Shown piece by piece: positions 61,335 to 64,000 of a DNA stretch of 64,000 nt (position 1 is its first letter; the number at the start of each line of letters is the position of its first letter). A program made the translations under genes and the position numbers. The stretch is from the NCBI RefSeq assembly GCF_004123295.1, contig NZ_SDMK01000004.1, forward strand, positions 124,001-188,000, written 5' to 3'. Under the pieces are notes generated by a model that saw nothing but the letters and a program-made list of their open reading frames with translations, was not told the origin of the DNA and searched no databases. The stretch is from Silvibacterium dinghuense. Its GTDB lineage: Bacteria > Acidobacteriota > Terriglobia > Terriglobales > Acidobacteriaceae.

Positions 61335-61800
61335 GCGCAGGGCGATTCGTCTTCGGCACCCGCTTCCTGGGTGCCCACCCATGACAGTTTTTTGCCATGG
61401 GTGGGTCTCACTCGAACCTTGAAATAAGCCACGACCGGGAATTCCGCACCCCGCCGACATCCCCCGGTTCGCGCCAAGAACGCCAGGTTCCGCAAAGCTC
61501 GCGAAGATAGTTCAGGAAAAAGCAAACATGGATGCCCCACATCGCGTTCTGTTCGAAATGTGGGTTTGCAGGATTTCCTACTCCCCACTCAAGCCAAAAC
61601 CGGGCTTGAATGGGCCACCGTCGGGAGTTCGTGCTTTCCCACATCTCAAAGTCGAGATGTGGGGCACCCGTTTTGTCACCACGGCATAGGACTCGGATAG
61701 CGACCAGCGGGAGCGGGGGCCGAAGGCGAATCGCCCTGCGCGAAGCAGCAACCAAAGGGAGCGGAGGCCGGAGGCAAAAAGCCGCGCGGTTAGCGCCGCG
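61335..61800. repeat. Mosaic dispersed repeat cluster (types A and A2)
   Basis: The A2 stem (CCCACCCATGACAGTTTTTTGCCATGGGTGGG) is followed by an ACGCCAGGTTCCGCAAAGCTCGCG block, a degraded A palindrome (GCCCCACATCGCGTTCTGTTCGAAATGTGGG) and the AAGCCAAAACCGGGCTTGAATGGGCC stem. A perfect inverse A copy comes next (CCCACATCTCAAAGTCGAGATGTGGGGCACCC), then GCGACCAGCGGGAGCGGG and AACCAAAGGGAGCGG blocks. The remaining 110 bp before 61912 show no gene. Confidence 0.8.
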
Positions 61801-61911
61801 CAACTCTTTCCCCTGAATCCGTGTCAGATAGGCTTGTAATCTTCGGGATAGGCGTTCCACGAATTTCGGGCGCCGGAACATTCGCTCTTAAGCCCGGGAG
61901 ATGAGGCTACG

Positions 61912-63273
61912 ATGAACACGACACCGCAAACGCACGACTCCGCCGCCCGCAATCTATGGTCTTTCGGCCAGAAAGCCATCGCCGGCGCGCTCGTTTACCT
62001 GATGATTCCCATGGGCGTGGCCGATATGTGGGCGCAGGAAGCTCCGCCCCCGCCGCCGCCCGACCAGGCCACCGCCCAGCCCTACGATCAGGGTCCGCAG
62101 CAGGGCACGCCGCCGCAGGCCTACAACGCGCTCAGCCCGGACCAGCTCGATCAGCTCGTCGCGCCGATTGCGCTCTATCCCGACGCACTTGTAGCCCAGA
62201 TCCTTGCCGCGTCCACTTACCCCTCACAGGTCGTTGAGGCGGACCGCTTCGTCCAGACGCACCCCAACTATCCACCCGACCAGCTCGGCCAGATGGTCGA
62301 CGGCATGAACTGGGATCCCAGCGTCAAGGCTCTGATTGCCTTCCCCTCGGTGCTCTCCAACCTGGATCGCAATCTCGACTGGACCAGCCAGCTGGGCAAT
62401 GCCTACTACAACCAGCCGCAGGACGTGATGGCCTCCGTGCAGGCCATGCGCCAGCGCGCCTACCAGACCGGCAGCCTGCGCTCCAATGAGCAGATTGCGG
62501 TCGAATACCAGCCGAGCGAGATCGTCATCGCCCCGGCGAACCCGGCTGTCGTCTACGTGCCCTACTACAACCCCTGGGTCGTCTATGGCGGACCTGTGGT
62601 TGCATGGCCCGGCTACTACGTCGCCGCACCGCCGGTCGGCGTGGCCATCGGTGTCGGACTGGCCATCGGCTTCGGTATCGGCATCGCCATCGGCGGCTGG
62701 AACCATTGGGGCTGGGGATGGCATAGCTGGGGCTGCGGATGGGGCGCGCACACCATCGTCTACCAGCGCAACGTCTACGTCTCCCGCAGCGTGACGGTCA
62801 TCAACCACGGCTACTACGGCCACTTTGACCGTGCCCCGGGCGCCCGCGCCTACAACGCCAGCATGGCCTCCCGCGCAGCCGCCTTCCATGGCGGAGCGAA
62901 CGGCTTCAATCGTGGCGGCGTGAACAACTTTAACCGTGGCGGAGCTACCGGTTTCAATCGCGGTGGTGCTGCCGACTTCAATCGCGGAGGAGCGGCCAGC
63001 AATTTCAATCGCGGCGGAGCCCAAAGCTTCAACCGTGGAAACACCGCTCAGGGCTTCAACCGCGGTGCAACCGGTGCCCAGAACTTTAACCGCGGCACGA
63101 CGGGCGCACAGAACTTCAATCGCGGAAACGCCGGTAGCGCGGCGCGTCCTGCTGGAAATGCGGCACGCCCGAGCGGCGGCGCACAGCGCCCGGCAGCCAG
63201 CGCATCGCATGCCGGTGGCGGCGGCCATCCTTCCGGCCATCCCTCCGGTGGCGGTCATCCTCACAACCGCTAA
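61912..63273 (+). CDS. DUF3300 exported protein with FNRGG tandem repeats
   Basis: A 453-residue protein. The Tat-less signal (ALVYLMIPMGVADMWAQ) leads to a Pro-rich stretch and the DUF3300 domain (LDQLVAPIALYPDALVAQILAASTYPSQVVEADRF, then MNWDPSVKALIAFPSVLSNL and IAPANPAVVYVPYYNPWVVYG). A Gly/Trp-rich segment and ten or so FNRGGA-type repeats (about 325-405) end in a His/Gly tail. The function of DUF3300 is unknown; envelope-associated roles have been suggested by context. AGGAGAT-like site GGGAGATGAGG precedes the ATG. Confidence 0.85.
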   Translation: MNTTPQTHDSAARNLWSFGQKAIAGALVYLMIPMGVADMWAQEAPPPPPPDQATAQPYDQGPQQGTPPQAYNALSPDQLDQLVAPIALYPDALVAQILAASTYPSQVVEADRFVQTHPNYPPDQLGQMVDGMNWDPSVKALIAFPSVLSNLDRNLDWTSQLGNAYYNQPQDVMASVQAMRQRAYQTGSLRSNEQIAVEYQPSEIVIAPANPAVVYVPYYNPWVVYGGPVVAWPGYYVAAPPVGVAIGVGLAIGFGIGIAIGGWNHWGWGWHSWGCGWGAHTIVYQRNVYVSRSVTVINHGYYGHFDRAPGARAYNASMASRAAAFHGGANGFNRGGVNNFNRGGATGFNRGGAADFNRGGAASNFNRGGAQSFNRGNTAQGFNRGATGAQNFNRGTTGAQNFNRGNAGSAARPAGNAARPSGGAQRPAASASHAGGGGHPSGHPSGGGHPHNR

Positions 63274-63290
63274 TCCAGCGGCTGCATAAC

Positions 63291-63326
63291 AAAAACGGCG
63301 GAGCCCCTTGGCTCCGCCGTTTTCTT
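63291..63326 (+). terminator. Rho-independent terminator of the DUF3300 gene
   Basis: AAAACGGCGGAGCC (63292-63305) pairs with GGCTCCGCCGTTTT (63310-63323) around CCTT, followed by CTTTG. Confidence 0.85.
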
Positions 63327-63396
63327 TGCCTGTGATCCCGCCCACTTTCTCTCTCTATTCGACACTTATTCGTCTTTTTTGCGCCTCTTTTGGCTC

Positions 63397-63424
63397 TTGA
63401 CCGTTTTATCTGTGAAGATAAACA
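63397..63424 (+). promoter_or_regulatory. Candidate promoter of the NDH-2 gene
   Basis: TTGACC (63397-63402) and TAAACA (63419-63424) are separated by 16 bp, about 100 bp before the start codon. A small hairpin, TCGTT-CCAT-AACGA, lies in the leader near 63435. Confidence 0.35.
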
Positions 63425-63523
63425 AAGGGACCCCTCGTTCCATAACGAACAAGAGAGAAGGTGCGGACATTCCCGCGCCTCGGAGAAGGTTCCGCGCATC
63501 AAGTAGTGGTAAGAGGAGAGAGG

Positions 63524-64000
63524 ATGAACGCGACAGCGCAAGGAGCAGTACAGATCCCTGCCCTGCAACAGGGTCGGCGCCCACGCCTGCTGGTTTTGGG
63601 AGGCGGATTTGCCGGCACCCACGTGGCCAAGGAGGCCGCGCATTTGCCCATCGACATCACCATAGTCGATCGACGCAATCACTTTACATTCCAGCCGCTG
63701 CTCTATCAAGTAGCGCTGGCCATGCTTTCCCCGGCGAACATTGCCTCACCCATCCGCACCATTGTCAGCGGAAAGCAGAATGTTCAGGCCCTGATGGACG
63801 AGGCCACCGGCTTCGATCTCAACGCCCGCCGCGTGCAGATGAAGAGCGGTGCCGAGCTTGAATACGATTACCTGGTCGTCGCCACCGGCGCCACGCACTC
63901 CTACTTCGGCAACGACAGCTGGGCGCCCTATGCTCCCGGCCTCAAGACCATCGAGGACGCCATCGAGATCCGCCGCCGCGTCCTGCTGGCCTTCGAGCTG
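63524..64000 (+). CDS. ndh: Type II NADH:quinone oxidoreductase (NDH-2), partial
   Basis: The gene runs off the window end; 159 residues are seen. The ATG at 63524 has AGAGGAGAGAGG directly upstream. The FAD-binding Rossmann motif LLVLGGGFAGTHVAKEA opens the domain, followed by the quinone-oxidoreductase motifs DRRNHFTFQPLLYQVALAMLSPANIASPIR and YDYLVVATGATHSYFG. NDH-2 passes electrons from NADH to quinone without proton pumping at the inner membrane face. The downstream half, with the NADH site and the membrane anchor, is out of view. Confidence 0.9.
   Translation, partial: MNATAQGAVQIPALQQGRRPRLLVLGGGFAGTHVAKEAAHLPIDITIVDRRNHFTFQPLLYQVALAMLSPANIASPIRTIVSGKQNVQALMDEATGFDLNARRVQMKSGAELEYDYLVVATGATHSYFGNDSWAPYAPGLKTIEDAIEIRRRVLLAFEL

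Overview
The window is a gene-dense, GC-rich bacterial chromosome segment with the character of an Acidobacteriota genome (Terriglobia / Acidobacteriaceae). The assignment rests on protein families: many secreted glycoside hydrolases (GH30, GH105, GH15, GH144 types), an S53 peptidase, a DUF3300 protein, an M1 and an S9 peptidase, and long secreted Ig-like proteins. Intergenic spaces are crowded with palindromic and tandem repeats. No rRNA, tRNA or CRISPR array was seen. Both ends are cut: a PIN-domain toxin at base 1 and a type II NADH dehydrogenase at base 64000.

Layout. 1-5.8 kb: vapBC-type toxin-antitoxin pair, S9 peptidase, membrane histidine kinase, and a divergent secreted LolA-like protein. 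6.1-7.8 kb: a three-gene Hcp / lysozyme-like effector / secreted putative immunity cassette. 7.9-16.2 kb: VOC protein, TetR regulator with two predicted operators, short-chain dehydrogenase, GH30 enzyme with two CBM6 domains, small secreted and cytosolic proteins, GH105 hydrolase. 16.2-17.8 kb: a second, opposite-strand Hcp cassette carrying an RNase A-like toxin and a CdiI-like immunity protein. 18-31 kb: HNH nuclease, ComF, EamA and OPT transporters, PP2C phosphatase, sedolisin, sodium:solute symporter, YggU and YggS. 31-36.4 kb: M1 aminopeptidase, CopD, CopC. 36.4-48.5 kb: a same-strand central-carbon block (GH144, GH15, transketolase, HAD phosphatase, 6-phosphogluconate, glucose-6-phosphate and phosphogluconolactone enzymes, glucokinase). 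48.8-54.8 kb: superoxide dismutase, secreted protein, CCA-adding enzyme, TsaD, HEAT-like protein. 55-56.5 kb: a retron-like reverse transcriptase preceded by a structured, inverted-repeat-bounded RNA candidate. 56.7-64 kb: thioredoxin reductase, a small protein, a large secreted protein with a degenerate metzincin-like site, DUF3300 protein, NDH-2.

How the genes work together. The 36-48 kb block links glucan hydrolysis to glucose phosphorylation and the pentose phosphate pathway, and copCD follows glucokinase at 12 bp, so copper handling may share its transcript. The two Hcp cassettes look like type VI secretion cargo modules separated from any structural T6SS locus: one attacks peptidoglycan and has a secreted guard, the other attacks RNA and has a cytosolic guard.

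The most notable candidate is the retron. A perfect 13-bp inverted repeat bounds about 138 nt just upstream of the reverse transcriptase and encloses msr-like and msd-like hairpins. At least three dispersed repeat systems fill the gaps: a palindrome-centred mosaic element, an approximately 225-bp MITE-like element with terminal inverted repeats, and short tandem arrays of 7-bp and 14-bp units. One fragment of the MITE-related sequence sits in frame inside tsaD.
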